From Microvelia longipes (taxonomy: Eukaryota > Arthropoda > Insecta > Hemiptera > Veliidae), in NCBI GenBank assembly GCA_018340805.1, contig JACMZG010001870.1:50295540-50359539 (forward strand): DNA of 64,000 nucleotides, read 5' to 3'. Positions 33,790-45,394 of the stretch are shown here, in pieces. The position numbers and the translations under genes are program-made. The notes beneath the pieces were generated by a model, which was not told the origin of the DNA, ran no database searches, and saw only the letters and a list, made by a program, of their open reading frames with translations. Numbering within the stretch: position 1 is the stretch's first letter; the number at the start of each line of letters is the position of its first letter.

Positions 33790-34020
33790 ACGACCAGCCT
33801 TCTGAAGATTATTACTATCTTCAGAGGGTTGGTCGTCCTAATTGAGACTAGATGTTATTCACTGATATAACTTTATTAGTTGAGAGCTCGAGTGTTGCCC
33901 CGCCTGCTGATGATGGCGTTATGCCGAAACCGGTCCAGGGATATTCATATCCAACAGCAAGTATCGACGGTAGCTGATCCTTCGATTGCTTCTTCAACTT
34001 GCGGTAAATACAACCTTTTA
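33790..34020 (+). mobile_element. Penelope-like terminal fragment with hammerhead
   Basis: The segment from the CGACCAGCC hairpin through ATTGAGACTAGATGTTATTC, the hammerhead and GTATCGACGGTAGC to CAACTTGCGGTAAATAC recurs at 54860-55150. No RT or GIY-YIG domain is present. A terminal fragment is the best reading; the ORF at 33880-34074 is incidental. Confidence 0.55.
33903..33939 (+). ncRNA. Hammerhead ribozyme motif, intact core
   Basis: CCTG (stem I), CTGATGA, one extra T, GGC, loop GTTAT, GCC (stem II), GAAA, palindromic ACCGGT as minimal stem III, C17, then CAGG pairing with CCTG. Core and stem pairing are all present. The very short palindromic stem III suggests activity as a dimer, as known for newt and Penelope-type hammerheads. 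Cleavage is predicted after 33935. Confidence 0.72.
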
Positions 34021-34074
34021 GCGAATGGAAATTCGCTAACCAAAGGAATTTGGTTTTTTATCAATAGAAATTAG

Positions 34075-34610
34075 AAAAAAGACCCTAACAGTGTGGCCTA
34101 CTTGCTAGGTGATCTATCTCCTCTCTTTATTACTTACTCTATCAGGAATAGGTATGTGGGGCTAATTTTACCCAAACATGGGTAAGAAAGAAATATTAAC
34201 TTACGAATAGGGTAGAGTTAAATGGTCCGTAATATTCAGAGGGTCAAACAAACTCTCATATAGGACACTACTTAACTTTTGAATAAGAATCCATCCATAA
34301 AGGAAATATTATTATTCTAAGAGGTATTTTCTCCCTAAAATATTTCCGAGTTTTAGAAAAGGTTGATATATTTTGTCAGATTAATGGCATTCTAGCAGTT
34401 CCCAGAGTCTATTAAAACGGAATTCATTTGACACCCTTCCTTCGTGATTCCGAGTTTTGCCGAACTGACTATAAACTGTAGTCAGAATATTGATTGTTTA
34501 TGTTTTCGTCATACGTGTCTATGGATCTACCAGATGTCTACTAAGGCTGTGCCTACATACTCAAGATATGTGTAGGTAAGTCAAGCTTACGGCCTTGGCT
34601 GTAAAATAGA
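34075..34610. other. No gene recognised
   Basis: AT-rich unique-looking sequence; nothing coding is supported. Confidence 0.45.
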
Positions 34611-34617
34611 TTTGGTA

Positions 34618-35240
34618 CAATTTACGGTATAAATTTCCTCATTTATACCGTAGGTATATAGGAAAAGTATTGTGTTTGCAAAAAACTCCGAAACCGGTAT
34701 TATTCGTTTCAGGCGTTTTTAAGGCCTTCTAAGGGGTTTTTGCAAAGTTGTCTGTCTGTATATGTGTGTGTGTGTGTGTCTGTTATTATCGCAGCGCCCT
34801 GTGTATTTATGCTAGAGTTGAAATTTCGTACAAAAATCAGTCTACCGCTGTAGTTGTGCTATTTGAAAATTTTATGACGTCGTTAACCCGCACTAATAAC
34901 TCAGCGAAAATTTCGAAAACTTGAGATTTGGCTCTCATGTTACTAAGTATAAGACTAATTATATGTGCCGAGTTTCAACTCATTATTAGCATTAGTTCAA
35001 TTTTTATTGAATGACATGTGAATGGTTTTAAATAAAATGAGAAATTGTCCAATTGAGTTGAAATTTAGTACAAGTGTATATTATTACATAATAAATAATT
35101 AAACTATTTTTTCAATACGACAAGTATATCCATGATTTTTGTTGGATCATAAAAATTAAGGAGCATTGAGCGTGGTCAGTGCTGAATGGGTGACCGCTAA
35201 GAATGATACAGATGCATTTCTAAGCACGAGCATAGCTCAT
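34618..35240 (-). repeat. Dispersed repeat R1, minus strand
   Basis: Read on the minus strand the R1 tail is at 34635-34700 (CTCATTTATACCGTAG as seen on plus), then the CA-rich part, the GACGTCATA region near 34875, the TGATCCAACAAAAATCA block near 35140 and TTCTTAGCGGTCACCC. A further R1 end (GTACCGGG inverted) is near 35350. Confidence 0.72.
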
Positions 35241-35375
35241 TCAAAGATTCACTTAAAAATTTCTAATGTAATAAAAAAAATAATGGAAATAAGTGGAATA
35301 AACCTATTTTATTTATTTTTTATTTACTATCTGTAAAAGTTCCGAAGCACCCAGTACCCGGTTTTTTTATTAAAT

Positions 35376-35958
35376 AAATAGTTATTTATGCCATTAGGCT
35401 GAGAAGTGTGTCTTTATGTCACGGCAATTAGATTTACCTACGAGCGAAGCGAGTCGGGAAAAATTGCCAAGACATAAAGTCATTCTCAGCCGGATGGCAT
35501 ACACTATTTTTTTGAGGTAGCACTCATTAAATAAACTGCGCTATATACTTAATTGAAAAAAAAACAAACGTCCAATTAACTTCATATTATCGTCGTCATT
35601 GTATTCATCCATAGCTTCACACTTTTACTCAAAAATGTAAAAGCTTTACAAATAAACACACAAAAAATTGTCAATTAGAACACCTTTTAAAAACGAAAAA
35701 AAAATTAGTCAACGAACAAAAACAGAAACAAAATGAATGTTTTTAAAGAAACCTCATGAAGGTTTTACACAGATTGTTTTTTTGAACACGCTACATTACA
35801 GTAATGGCGGCAATATATGAATTACTTTTACGTCCTAGGAGTTTTTTACACTCATTATTGTCCTCGGAGGTGAAAAGTACTAAATAACCTCCTATAACAA
35901 TAATGATTGGCTTCTCATCCTAAAAACGGTCCAATAAAGTGCTCAATTACGTACTACC
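35376..35958 (-). mobile_element. Fold-back dispersed repeat R2, copy b
   Basis: Same structure as copy a at 27786: hairpin end with ATGCCATTAGGCTGAGAAG and CTCAGCCGGATGGCAT, nested GAGCGAAGCGA hairpin, then GTCCAATAAAGTGCTC end. It has an unbroken short ORF start on the minus strand. The two copies match at most positions, so the family has moved fairly recently. Confidence 0.75.
35541..35612 (-). CDS. Short acidic ORF start in R2 copy b
   Basis: A 23-codon frame begins MDEYNDDDNMKLIGR. In copy a an extra base disrupts the same place. Position and polarity match the R3 ORF: minus strand, running toward the fold-back end. It may be the first coding bases of a lost element gene. Too short to assign. 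Confidence 0.25.
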   Translation of the reverse strand: MDEYNDDDNMKLIGRLFFFQLSI

Positions 35959-35959
35959 T

Positions 35960-36640
35960 CAAAAAAAAAAATGTTTAATCCACAGTACATTCTTGATATT
36001 TGTTTACTGAATTGACCTTGTATCATAGAGGTCATGATCTTATCTTGTTTTTACTTGATTATGTCGACCCAGTTACCATGTGACATCACAGTTATCCATT
36101 TCAATCATGTACATTTTACGCATCAAATTTTAAATGAGGCACTTTTATAAAAATACTACAGAGAGTAATAAAATGTGCGTGACCGTATTACGCTGTAAAT
36201 ACGTGGTTCTAGCTGTCTGGTCTTGTTTTTTTGAAAACACCAAGGTCGGAGCATCTCTCTAAAGTAGACCAGTTTACCTGGGTTCAACAAACCCGATTCT
36301 TGTCTGCTTTAATTACGAACATTTTAAAACATGTTCTTCGGAATGGCATAGATTCCCTCGGTTCAATAAAAGCATCCGGTAAGTACATTTCTGCAGTCAA
36401 ATTATTTCGCAAGGTTTATTTTTTAGAAGCCGTTCACAAAATTTGGTTCACCGTCTAGCAACAAAGTCAACAAAAGACTTGTTTGAAGTTAAAAGTTTGA
36501 CTAATAGTTCAAAAGCCGGACCTGAAAAAATGTGATTCATTTTGTACTACTTCAAACCAAATATTTTTGAAAATATACCTTAAATTATAAAGAAAAACAT
36601 AGTCTGCTTATCCAAAGTGGAGTCCATCCGAGTAGAGTGG
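35960..36640. other. No assignable gene; one ORF of 75 codons
   Basis: The ORF at 36231-36458 has no recognisable domain, although CCGGTAAGTAC near 36379 would be a good splice donor. It could be an exon of an unknown gene or chance. Confidence 0.3.
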
Positions 36641-36647
36641 ATATGAT

Positions 36648-36765
36648 TCCCCATGCTCAAAGTTTTAGAATATCGCACAAAAATCATTTTTCTTCAAATA
36701 AGTGGTTCCCCATGCTCAAACTTTTAGAATATCGCACAAATATCATTTTTCTTTAAATAAGTGGT
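36648..36765. repeat. Direct repeat of ~59 bp, two copies
   Basis: TTCCCCATGCTCAAA and AGAATATCGCACAAA occur at 36648 and 36707 with few differences. A dispersed repeat (also at 17905) follows at 36770-36905. Confidence 0.75.
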
Positions 36766-36769
36766 TCCT

Positions 36770-36905
36770 TGTGGGTCGTGTGCAAAACATGAAGAGAACA
36801 TTTTAAAAGGTGATAAAATGTTTTATAAAACGAGTGTTTAATCATCAAAATCGGATGACAGCAACCAAAGTTATGGCTCTTTCCAAAACACTTAAAAAAT
36901 GGTTA
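36770..36905. repeat. Dispersed repeat, also at 17905-18045
   Basis: GGGTCGTGTGCAAAACATGA, ATCATCAAAATCGGAT and TGGCTCTTTCC match the 17.9 kb copy. It runs directly into the 38-bp array. Confidence 0.6.
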
Positions 36906-39470
36906 TAAGATGTTTCCTTATCTCTGGCCAACAACATATCGTGTAAGATGTTTCCTTATCTCTGGTCAACAACATATTGTGTAAGATGTTTCCTTATCTT
37001 TGGCCAACAACATATAGTGTAAGTTGTTTCCTTATCTCTGTTCAACAACATATCGTGTAAGATGTTTCCTTATCTCTGGTCAACAACATATTGTGTAAGG
37101 TTTCCTTACCTCTGTCAACAACATATCGTGTAGATGTTTCCTTATCTCTAGTCAACAACATATCGTGTAAGATGTTTCCTTATCTCTGGTCAACAACATA
37201 TTGTGTAAGATGTTTCCTTACCTCTGGTCAACAACATATCGTGTAAGATGTTTCCTTATCTCTGGTTAACAACATATCCTGTAAAATGTTTGCTTATCTC
37301 TGGTCAACAACATATCGTGTAAGATGTTTCCACATCTCTGGTCAACAACATATAGTGTAAGATGTTTCCTTATCTCTGGTCAACAACATATCCTGTAAGA
37401 TGTTTCCTTATCTCTAGTCAACAACATATTGTGTAAGATGTTTCCTTATCTCTGGTCAACAACATATGTGTAAGATGTTTCCTTATCTCTGGTCAACAAC
37501 ATATAGTGTAAGATGTTTCCTTATCTCTGGTCAACAACATATCCTGTAAGATGTTTTCCTTATCTCTAGTCAACAACATATTTGTAAGATGTTTCCTTAT
37601 CTCTGGTCAACAACATATCGTGTAAGATGTTCCTTATCTCTGTCAACAACATATTGTGTAAGATGTTTCCTTATCTCTAGTCAACAACATATCCTGTAAG
37701 ATGTTTCCTTATCTCTAGTCAACAACATATTGTGTAAGATGTTTCCTTATCTCTGGTCAACAACATATTGTGTAAGATGTTTCCTTATCTCTAGTCAACA
37801 ACATATCCTGTAAGATGTTTCCACATCTCTGGTCAACAACATATAGTGTAAGATGTTTCCTTATCAACAACATATTGTGTAGGTTTCCTTATCTCTGGTC
37901 AACAACATATCCTGTAAGATGTTTCCTTATCTCTAGTCAACAACATATTGTGTAAGATGTTTCCTTATCTCTAGTCAACAACATATCCTGTAAGATGTTT
38001 CCACATCTCTGGTCAACAACATATAGTGTAAGATGTTTCCTTATCTCTAGTATGTGTAAGATGTTTCCTTATCTCTATCAACAACATATCCTGTAAGATG
38101 TTTCCAAATCTCTGAAGTCAACAACATATAGTGTAAGATGTTTCCTTATCTCTGTCAACAACATATAGTGTAAGATGTTTCCTTATCTCTGTCAACAACA
38201 TATCCTGTAAGATGTTCATCTCTGGTCAACAACATATTGTGTAAGATGTTTCCTTATCTCTAGTCAACAACATATTGTGTAAGATGTTTCCTTATCTCTG
38301 GTCAACAACATATCCTGTAAGATGTTTCCTTATCTCTGGTCAACAACATATCGTGTAAGATGTTTCCTTATCTCTGGTCAACAACATATAGTTAAGATGT
38401 TTCCTTATCTGGTCAACAACATATCCTGTAAGATGTTTCCTTATCTCTAGTCAACAACATATTGTGTAAGATGTTTCCTTATCTCTGGTCAACAACATAT
38501 CGTGTAAGATGTTTCCTTATCTCTAGTCAACAACATATCCTGTAAGATGTTTCCAATCTCTGGTCAAAACATATAGTGTAAGATGTTTCCTTATCTCTAG
38601 TCAACAACATATTGTGTAAGATGTTTCCTTATCTCTGTCAACAACATATTGTAAGATGTTTCCTTATCTCTGGTCAACAACATATCCTGTAAGATGTTTC
38701 CCTTATCTCTGTCAACAACATATTGTGTAAGATGTTTTCCTTATCTCTGGTCAACAACATATCCTGTAAGATGTTTCCTTATCTCTGGTCAACAACATAT
38801 CGTGTAAGATGTTTCCTTATCTCTGGTCAACAACATATCCTGTAAGATGTTTCCTTATCTCTAGTCAACAACATATTGTGTAAGATGTTTCCTTATCTCT
38901 GGTCAACAACATATCGTGTAAGATGTTTCCTTATCTCTGGTCAACAACATATCGTGTAAGATGTTTCTTATCTCTGTCAAGTGTAAGATGTTTCCTTATC
39001 TCTGGTCAACAACATATCCTGTAAGATGTTTCCTATCTCTAGTCAACAACATATGTAAGATGTTTCCTTATCTCTGGTCAACAACAACATATTGTGTAAG
39101 ATGTTTCCTTATCTCTAGTCAACAACATATGTGTAAGATGTTTCCTTATCTCTGGTCAACAACATATTGTTAAGATGTTTCCTTATCTCTAGTCAACAAC
39201 ATATTGTGTAAGATGTTTCCTTATCTCTAGTCAACAAATATTGTCGTGTGTTCCTTATCTGGTCAACAACATGTGTAAGATGTTTCAACAACATATCGTG
39301 TAAGATGTTTCTCTGGTCAACCATATTGTGTAAGATGTTTTCCTTATCTCTAGTCAACAACATATCCTGTAAGATGTTAAGATGTTTCCTTATCTCTAGT
39401 CAACAACATATCGTGTAAGATGTTTGCTTATCTCTGGTCAACTATACCGTGTAAGATGTTTGCTCATCCC
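36906..39470. repeat. 38-bp minisatellite, about 65 copies
   Basis: The unit is AAGATGTTTCCTTATCTCTG, then GTCAACAACATATCGTGT. The three bases before the final GT vary (TCG, TTG, TAG, TCC). Many units have one- or two-base losses or longer drop-outs, which in such a young array may be assembly error. ORFs here are repeat artefacts. Confidence 0.95.
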
Positions 39471-41440
39471 TTCTCTACACATTTTCAAATATATTTGCTG
39501 ATTCATACTCAGGAACTTACGAGAAAAATGAAAGATATGAATTCAAGAAAAGCACTGGTTGAGGCTTTAAGGGATTCAAGTTGCGGTTAGGGATCGTAAA
39601 AAGTTGATTTCTTAAATCATATCTCAACTTTATGTAATAAGCTATAAAAACCAGGAACTCCAAATTAGTCTGATTGTAACGTTGATAATTTTATTTTGTG
39701 CTGAGTTCATCATTTAATCTCAGTGTGCATAATTTAACATGTAAATATAATAATATGTTTACCACCCTTCTGTAATAATTTCAAATACTGCGCTTTCATC
39801 ACATAATAAAATTATATACGTCAATCTATAATATGTAACTACCTTTAACAAAATAGGTTAAAAAAGTAGATATAAAGAATAATTATAAATAGAATTAATA
39901 ATAAATAATTTCAATCACTTAAGTTATAATTGTTGATGGTTGAAATTAGAAATTTTACAAGTCTGATTCGAGTTACGCGATGCAACACGGATCATCTTCA
40001 GAGCTATCCATCTTGAGTCATCTCTTACTTTCTATTTGATTGGTTTTGTAGAATTGATATTTCGTAAGATCGTACTTATGATTGTAGTAAGGATTTCCGC
40101 CTTGCAAAGTATGGATAATTTGCAGAATATTTTTTTGAAGTTTTGGATGGTAAAGTTGAAGATATTAGAGTAACAATAGAAAGAAAATTAAACTATCTCG
40201 TATTATGTTTCAAGTCGTACGGGCATCGGAATAATTTAAAAACAAGCCCATATTAAGTCCTGATCATTATGTGTGCTACTATATATGGTTAACAAAAATA
40301 CTGCTGATAAAATAAGTTTCATTTTATTAATGGAGGGTATATTAATAGAACGGTTCTAGAGGAACCATTCCACTAAAAACTAAATTATTTTTCGACAAGA
40401 TTGGAATCAATCAAAATTTTCTTAGACTCCTAGGTGAAAATATAATTTTAGACTCACTAGGTATTATAAATAAACATATTTACTAATGATTGTAGTTTTA
40501 TTTAGATGTATATATGTAAAATTTTAAAACTTTAATGAAATTATTTACATTATTTTATAAAATTATGTATAAATTTATAATTTGATAAAAAATTGTCTTT
40601 AAGATAGATTAAGTATGCTGTGTGTTTCAGCAATCCTTTAAAGAAGGACAGCTTCCTTTATATGGATTTTTTTATAAATTAAGTGTTTCTCTCTATTAGT
40701 TCCGAATTTATTGATTGACATGTATAACATAATGTAAAAAAACTCACGTTTTTTTACTAATACATTTGAAAATTCGCTTTTATCGTAGTAGTATGCTACT
40801 TCTGATTAAACTGCTTAATCATGTAGAAGAAAATATAAAGAATCTTCCAGTAGATCAAGTTAAAAAAAATATAAAAAATTACCTTGAAGCAAACCCTTTT
40901 TATTCGCTAACAGAATATTTCAATACGAAAAAACCAATATAAAATGTAAAAAGCTTAATTCTATTTAGCGTTTAATTAGCAAAGTATTAAAAGAACTATC
41001 ATTATGGAATTCTTAAATGTAAACTAAATCCTGTAGATATGTACACAACCTCTCTATAAGTGTAGTATTTATAAGTATGACAATTTTCTAATTTTTATTT
41101 TTATAAAATTTGATGAAATAAAGATTTATTTATTTATTATTTATTAATTTATTACTTCAAACTAGTAATATGATGAATTGATACAGGACAATAAAACATT
41201 TTTTAAACTTTTTTATATTTTTATACGCTATTTGTGTAAAGACATGAAACTATAATAAACTGTCTTATATTTTGCTTTACTCTTTGAGAATAAACTCGAT
41301 GGAAAAAATTTAAACTGTCTCGTAGGAGCAATTTCAGACAAAAATCAATCAGGCTTGTTTTTTTATTTTTATTTATTTTTTATATGTATTTATATGTTAT
41401 TTATTTATTTATTTTTTTATATGCATAATGAAATCAATAA
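39471..41440. other. No gene recognised; AT-rich
   Basis: No long frame, no repeat family I can match, and a small TTCTAGAGGAACC hairpin near 40354. Intron or intergenic sequence is possible. Confidence 0.5.
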
Positions 41441-41446
41441 AAAAAG

Positions 41447-41580
41447 GGTACGGAGTACCTCGGAAACTTCCACATCAAAATTTCCTTCGCTACGCTTATC
41501 CTTACTATTCGGTTTCGCTTCGCTCCATCTCTGGATTTAAAAATCACCAAACTTATTCTGCGTTACCACTTAGACTGTAA
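41447..41580 (+). repeat. R1 5' fragment
   Basis: GGGTACGGAGTACCTCGGAA, CCTTCGCTACGCTTATCC and GGTTTCGCTTCGCTCC in R1 order. Confidence 0.65.
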
Positions 41581-41668
41581 ATTCAAATTCAAAAATTAAT
41601 ATATTTCACCTTTATACATTTTTTACAAACTTTGTAAAACGAAAAATAAATAAAAACTATGTACTTCT

Positions 41669-41670
<2 letters not shown>

Positions 41671-41717
<47 letters not shown>

Positions 41718-41731
41718 ATATATATATATAT
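41671..41731. repeat. (TA)n microsatellite and T-tract
   Basis: TA tract followed by a poly-T run. A hairpin with CACTCCCGAA and TTCGGGAGTG arms lies at 41770-41802. Confidence 0.9.
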
Positions 41732-41804
41732 TTTTTTTTTTTTTTAAACAAAAAAAGGTTTGAAGGTGCACTCCCGAAAAAGACAACTTGTGTTCGGGAG
41801 TGTT

Positions 41805-42121
41805 TTCTGTTGTAGTGTACATTGTAAATAAGGGGCAAAAACACTTAATAAAATAATGAAAATAAAATAATTGATAATAAACAAAATAGTTTTAAAAGTT
41901 TAAAATAAAGATAAAAATATCGGCAATAATATAATAGTTACATATTTTATAAGGAAGGAAGAAAAATGTTTTTTTTTTTATTAAGGTAAATAAGATAAGA
42001 TAAATAGCATAAAAATATAAGATAAATAGAGTGGATATAATATATATAGATACATAATAATTTATTATACAAAATATTTATATTCTTTTTAAAATAAAAT
42101 TAAATTTGATTTTTGACAGAG
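41805..42121. other. AT-rich spacer, no gene
   Basis: Low-complexity AT-rich sequence leading to the left target-site copy of the 316-bp array. Confidence 0.5.
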
Positions 42122-42133
42122 ATTAACCAAGAA
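42122..42133. repeat. Left target-site duplication of the retrozyme-like array
   Basis: ATTAACCAAGAA here and at 45917-45928 flank the whole array. A chance 12-base match exactly at both edges is very unlikely. Confidence 0.8.
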
Positions 42134-42248
42134 ATTGTGCGAGAGACACCTAGGAAATGTAACAAGCAAAATGCAATGTTACATCTGGGAACTGTTCCAT
42201 CATTCGACATTCGTCATCATTGATGGCTCGACATAATGTCATGTCCCA

Positions 42249-42289
42249 CTCTGTTTCGTTACGTCTAACTCATCAGGGCGCCGACAGAG
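42249..42289 (-). ncRNA. Hammerhead ribozyme, array unit M1
   Basis: On the minus strand: CTCTGT (stem III), C17, GGCGCC (stem I), CTGATGA, stem II GTTA with loop GACG and TAAC, GAA, then ACAGAG pairing with CTCTGT. Every invariant core base is present and the first pair of stem II is G-C. Open ends lie in stem III (type III). Stem I is only the 6-base palindrome GGCGCC, which can pair well between two molecules but poorly alone. Cleavage is predicted after C17. Confidence 0.8.
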
Positions 42290-42564
42290 CCTGAACTCAC
42301 TCTGACCTTCAATTAATTCCGAAGAATATAATGTGAAGTACTTACCAGAGACGAGCGGTGCTCTCTTACCGCCATCATGCATGGCAAGCAAAACATATAT
42401 CATTTGATACTACCGAGTTTTGCAAAACATGAATAGTTGACACAATATAATTGTGCGAGAGACACCTAGGAAATGTAACAAGCAAAATGCAATGTTACAT
42501 CTGGGAACTGTTCCATCATTCGACATTCGTCATCATTGATGGCTCGACATAATGTCATGTCCCA

Positions 42565-42605
42565 CTCTGTTTCGTTACGTCTAACTCATCAGGGCGCCGA
42601 CAGAG
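42565..42605 (-). ncRNA. Hammerhead ribozyme, array unit M2
   Basis: Same sequence as unit M1; core and all three stems unchanged. Confidence 0.8.
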
Positions 42606-42880
42606 CCTGAACTCACTCTGACCTTCAATTAATTCCGAAGAATATAATGTGAAGTACTTACCAGAGACGAGCGGTGCTCTCTTACCGCCATCATGCATGG
42701 CAAGCAAAACATATATCATTTGATACTACCGAGTTTTGCAAAACATGAATAGTTGACACAATATAATTGTGCGAGAGACACCTAGGAAATGTAACAAGCA
42801 AAATGCAATGTTACATCTGGGAACTGTTCCATCATTCGACATTCGTCATCATTGATGGCTCGACATAATGTCATGTCCCA

Positions 42881-42921
42881 CTCTGTTTCGTTACGTCTAA
42901 CTCATCAGGGCGCCGACAGAG
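42881..42921 (-). ncRNA. Hammerhead ribozyme, array unit M3
   Basis: Same sequence as unit M1; core and all three stems unchanged. Confidence 0.8.
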
Positions 42922-43195
42922 CCTGAACTCACTCTGACCTTCAATTAATTCCGAAGAATATAATGTGAAGTACTTACCAGAGACGAGCGGTGCTCTCTTA
43001 CCGCCAGCATGTATGGCAAGCAAAACATATATCATTTGATACTACCGAGTTTGCAAAACATGAATAGTTGACACAATATAATTGTGCGAGAGGCACCTAG
43101 GAAATGTAACAAGCAAAATGCAATGCTACATCTGGGAACTGTTCCATCATTCGACATTCGTCATCATTGATGGCTCGACATAATGTCATGTCCCA

Positions 43196-43236
43196 CTCTG
43201 TTTCGTTACGTCTAACTCATCAGGGCGCCGACAGAG
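43196..43236 (-). ncRNA. Hammerhead ribozyme, array unit M4
   Basis: Same sequence as unit M1. Other bases of this unit differ slightly (for example GAGGCACC near 43088), while the ribozyme does not. Confidence 0.8.
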
Positions 43237-43509
43237 CCTGAACTCACTCTGACCTTCAATTAATTCCGAAGAATATAATGTGAAGTACTTACCAGAGACG
43301 AGCGGTGCTCTCTTACCGCCATCATGCATGGCAAGCAAAACATATATCATTTGATACTACATATCATTGCAAAACATGAATAGTTGACACAAATAATTGT
43401 GCGAGAGACACCTAGGAAATGTAACAAGCAAAATGCAATGTTACATCTGGGAACTGTTCCATCATTCGACATTCGTCATCATGATGGCTCGACATAATGT
43501 CATGTCCCA

Positions 43510-43549
43510 CTCTGTTCGTTACGTCTAACTCATCAGGGCGCCGACAGAG
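43510..43549 (-). ncRNA. Hammerhead, array unit M5, one core A missing
   Basis: The minus strand reads CGAACAG where other units have CGAAACAG. Losing one A would disable the core or the first stem III pair. It may be an assembly error, since it is a homopolymer loss. Confidence 0.65.
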
Positions 43550-43818
43550 CCTGAACTCACTCTGACCTTCAATTAATTCCGAAGAATATAATGTGAAGTA
43601 CTTACCAGAGACGAGCGGTGCTCTCTTACCGCCATCATGCATGGCAAGCAAAACATATCATTTTGAAAACATATATCATGTTTTGCAAAACTCGGTAGTA
43701 TCAAATGATATATGTTTTGCTTGCCATGCATAATGGCGGTAAGAGAGCACCGCTCGTCTCTGGTAAGTACTTCACATTATATTCTTCGGAATTAATTGAA
43801 GGTCAGAGTGAGTTCAGG

Positions 43819-43858
43819 CTCTGTCGGCGCCTGATGAGTTAGACGTAACGAAACAGAG
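43819..43858 (+). ncRNA. Hammerhead, array unit P1, one C missing at stem I
   Basis: It reads GGCGC before CTGATGA instead of GGCGCC. The core can still be drawn, but stem I is shortened. This unit lies next to the inversion junction. Confidence 0.65.
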
Positions 43859-44132
43859 TGGGACATGACATTATGTCGAGCCATCAATGATGACGAATGT
43901 CGAATGATGGAACAGTTCCCAGATGTAGCATTGCATTTTGCTTGTTACATTTCCTAGGTGTCTCTCGCACAATTATATTGTGTCAACTATTCATGTTTTG
44001 CAAAACTCGGTAGTATCAAATGATATATGTTTTTGCTTGCCATGCATGATGGCGGTAAGAGAGCACCGCTCGTCTCTGGTAAGTACTTCACATTATATTT
44101 CGGAATTAATTGAAGGTCAGAGTGAGTTCAGG

Positions 44133-44173
44133 CTCTGTCGGCGCCCTGATGAGTTAGACGTAACGAAACAGAG
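44133..44173 (+). ncRNA. Hammerhead ribozyme, array unit P2
   Basis: Complete core and stems, same sequence as M1 on the other strand. Confidence 0.8.
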
Positions 44174-44448
44174 TGGGACATGACATTATGTCGAGCCATC
44201 AATGATGACGAATGTCGAATGATGGAACAGTTCCCAGATGTAACATTGCATTTTGCTTGTTACATTTCCTAGGTGTCTCTCGCACAATTATATTGTGTCA
44301 ACTATTCATGTTTTGCAAAACTCGGTAGTATCAAATGATATATGTTTTGCTTGCCATGCATGATGGCGGTAAGAGAGCACCGCTCGTCTCTGGTAAGTAC
44401 TTCACATTATATTCTTCGGAATTAATTGAAGGTCAGAGTGAGTTCAGG

Positions 44449-44489
44449 CTCTGTCGGCGCCCTGATGAGTTAGACGTAACGAAACAGAG
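44449..44489 (+). ncRNA. Hammerhead ribozyme, array unit P3
   Basis: Complete core and stems. Confidence 0.8.
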
Positions 44490-44764
44490 TGGGACATGAC
44501 ATTATGTCGAGCCATCAATGATGACGAATGTCGAATGATGGAACAGTTCCCAGATGTAACATTGCATTTTGCTTGTTACATTTCCTAGGTGTCTCTCGCA
44601 CAATTATATTGTGTCAACTATTCATGTTTTGCAAAACTCGGTAGTATCAAATGATATATGTTTTGCTTGCCATGCATGATGGCGGTAAGAGAGCACCGCT
44701 CGTCTCTGGTAAGTACTTCACATTATATTCTTCGGAATTAATTGAAGGTCAGAGTGAGTTCAGG

Positions 44765-44804
44765 CTCTGTCGGCGCCCTGATGAGTTAGACGTAACGAAC
44801 AGAG
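44765..44804 (+). ncRNA. Hammerhead, array unit P4, one core A missing
   Basis: CGAACAG instead of CGAAACAG, the same loss as unit M5 on the other strand. The loss opens a longer reading frame here that has no meaning in other units. Confidence 0.65.
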
Positions 44805-45078
44805 TGGGACATGACATTATGTCGAGCCATCAATGATGACGAATGTCGAATGATGGAACAGTTCCCAGATGTACATTGGATTTTGCTTGTTACATTTCCT
44901 AGGTGTCTCTCGCACAATTATATTGTGTCAACTATTCATGTTTTGCAAAACTCGGTAGTATCAAATGATATATGTTTTGCTTGCCATGCATGATGGCGGT
45001 AAGAGAGCACCGCTCGTCTCTGGTAAGTACTTCACATTATATTCTTCGGAATTAATTGAAGGTCAGAGTGAGTTCAGG

Positions 45079-45119
45079 CTCTGTCGGCGCCCTGATGAGT
45101 TAGACGTAACGAAACAGAG
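45079..45119 (+). ncRNA. Hammerhead ribozyme, array unit P5
   Basis: Complete core and stems. Confidence 0.8.
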
Positions 45120-45394
45120 TGGGACATGACATTATGTCGAGCCATCAATGATGACGAATGTCGAATGATGGAACAGTTCCCAGATGTAACATTGCATTTT
45201 GCTTGTTACATTTCCTAGGTGTCTCTCGCACAATTATATTGTGTCAACTATTCATGTTTTGCAAAACTCGGTAGTATCAAATGATATATGTTTTGCTTGC
45301 CATGCATGATGGCGGTAAGAGAGCATCGCTCGTCTCTGGTAAGTACTTCACATTATATTCTTCGGAATTAATTGAAGGTCAGAGTGAGTTCAGG

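Noticed and set aside
36906..39470. CRISPR array
   Set aside because: The 38-bp units are contiguous with no spacers, and the genome is eukaryotic.
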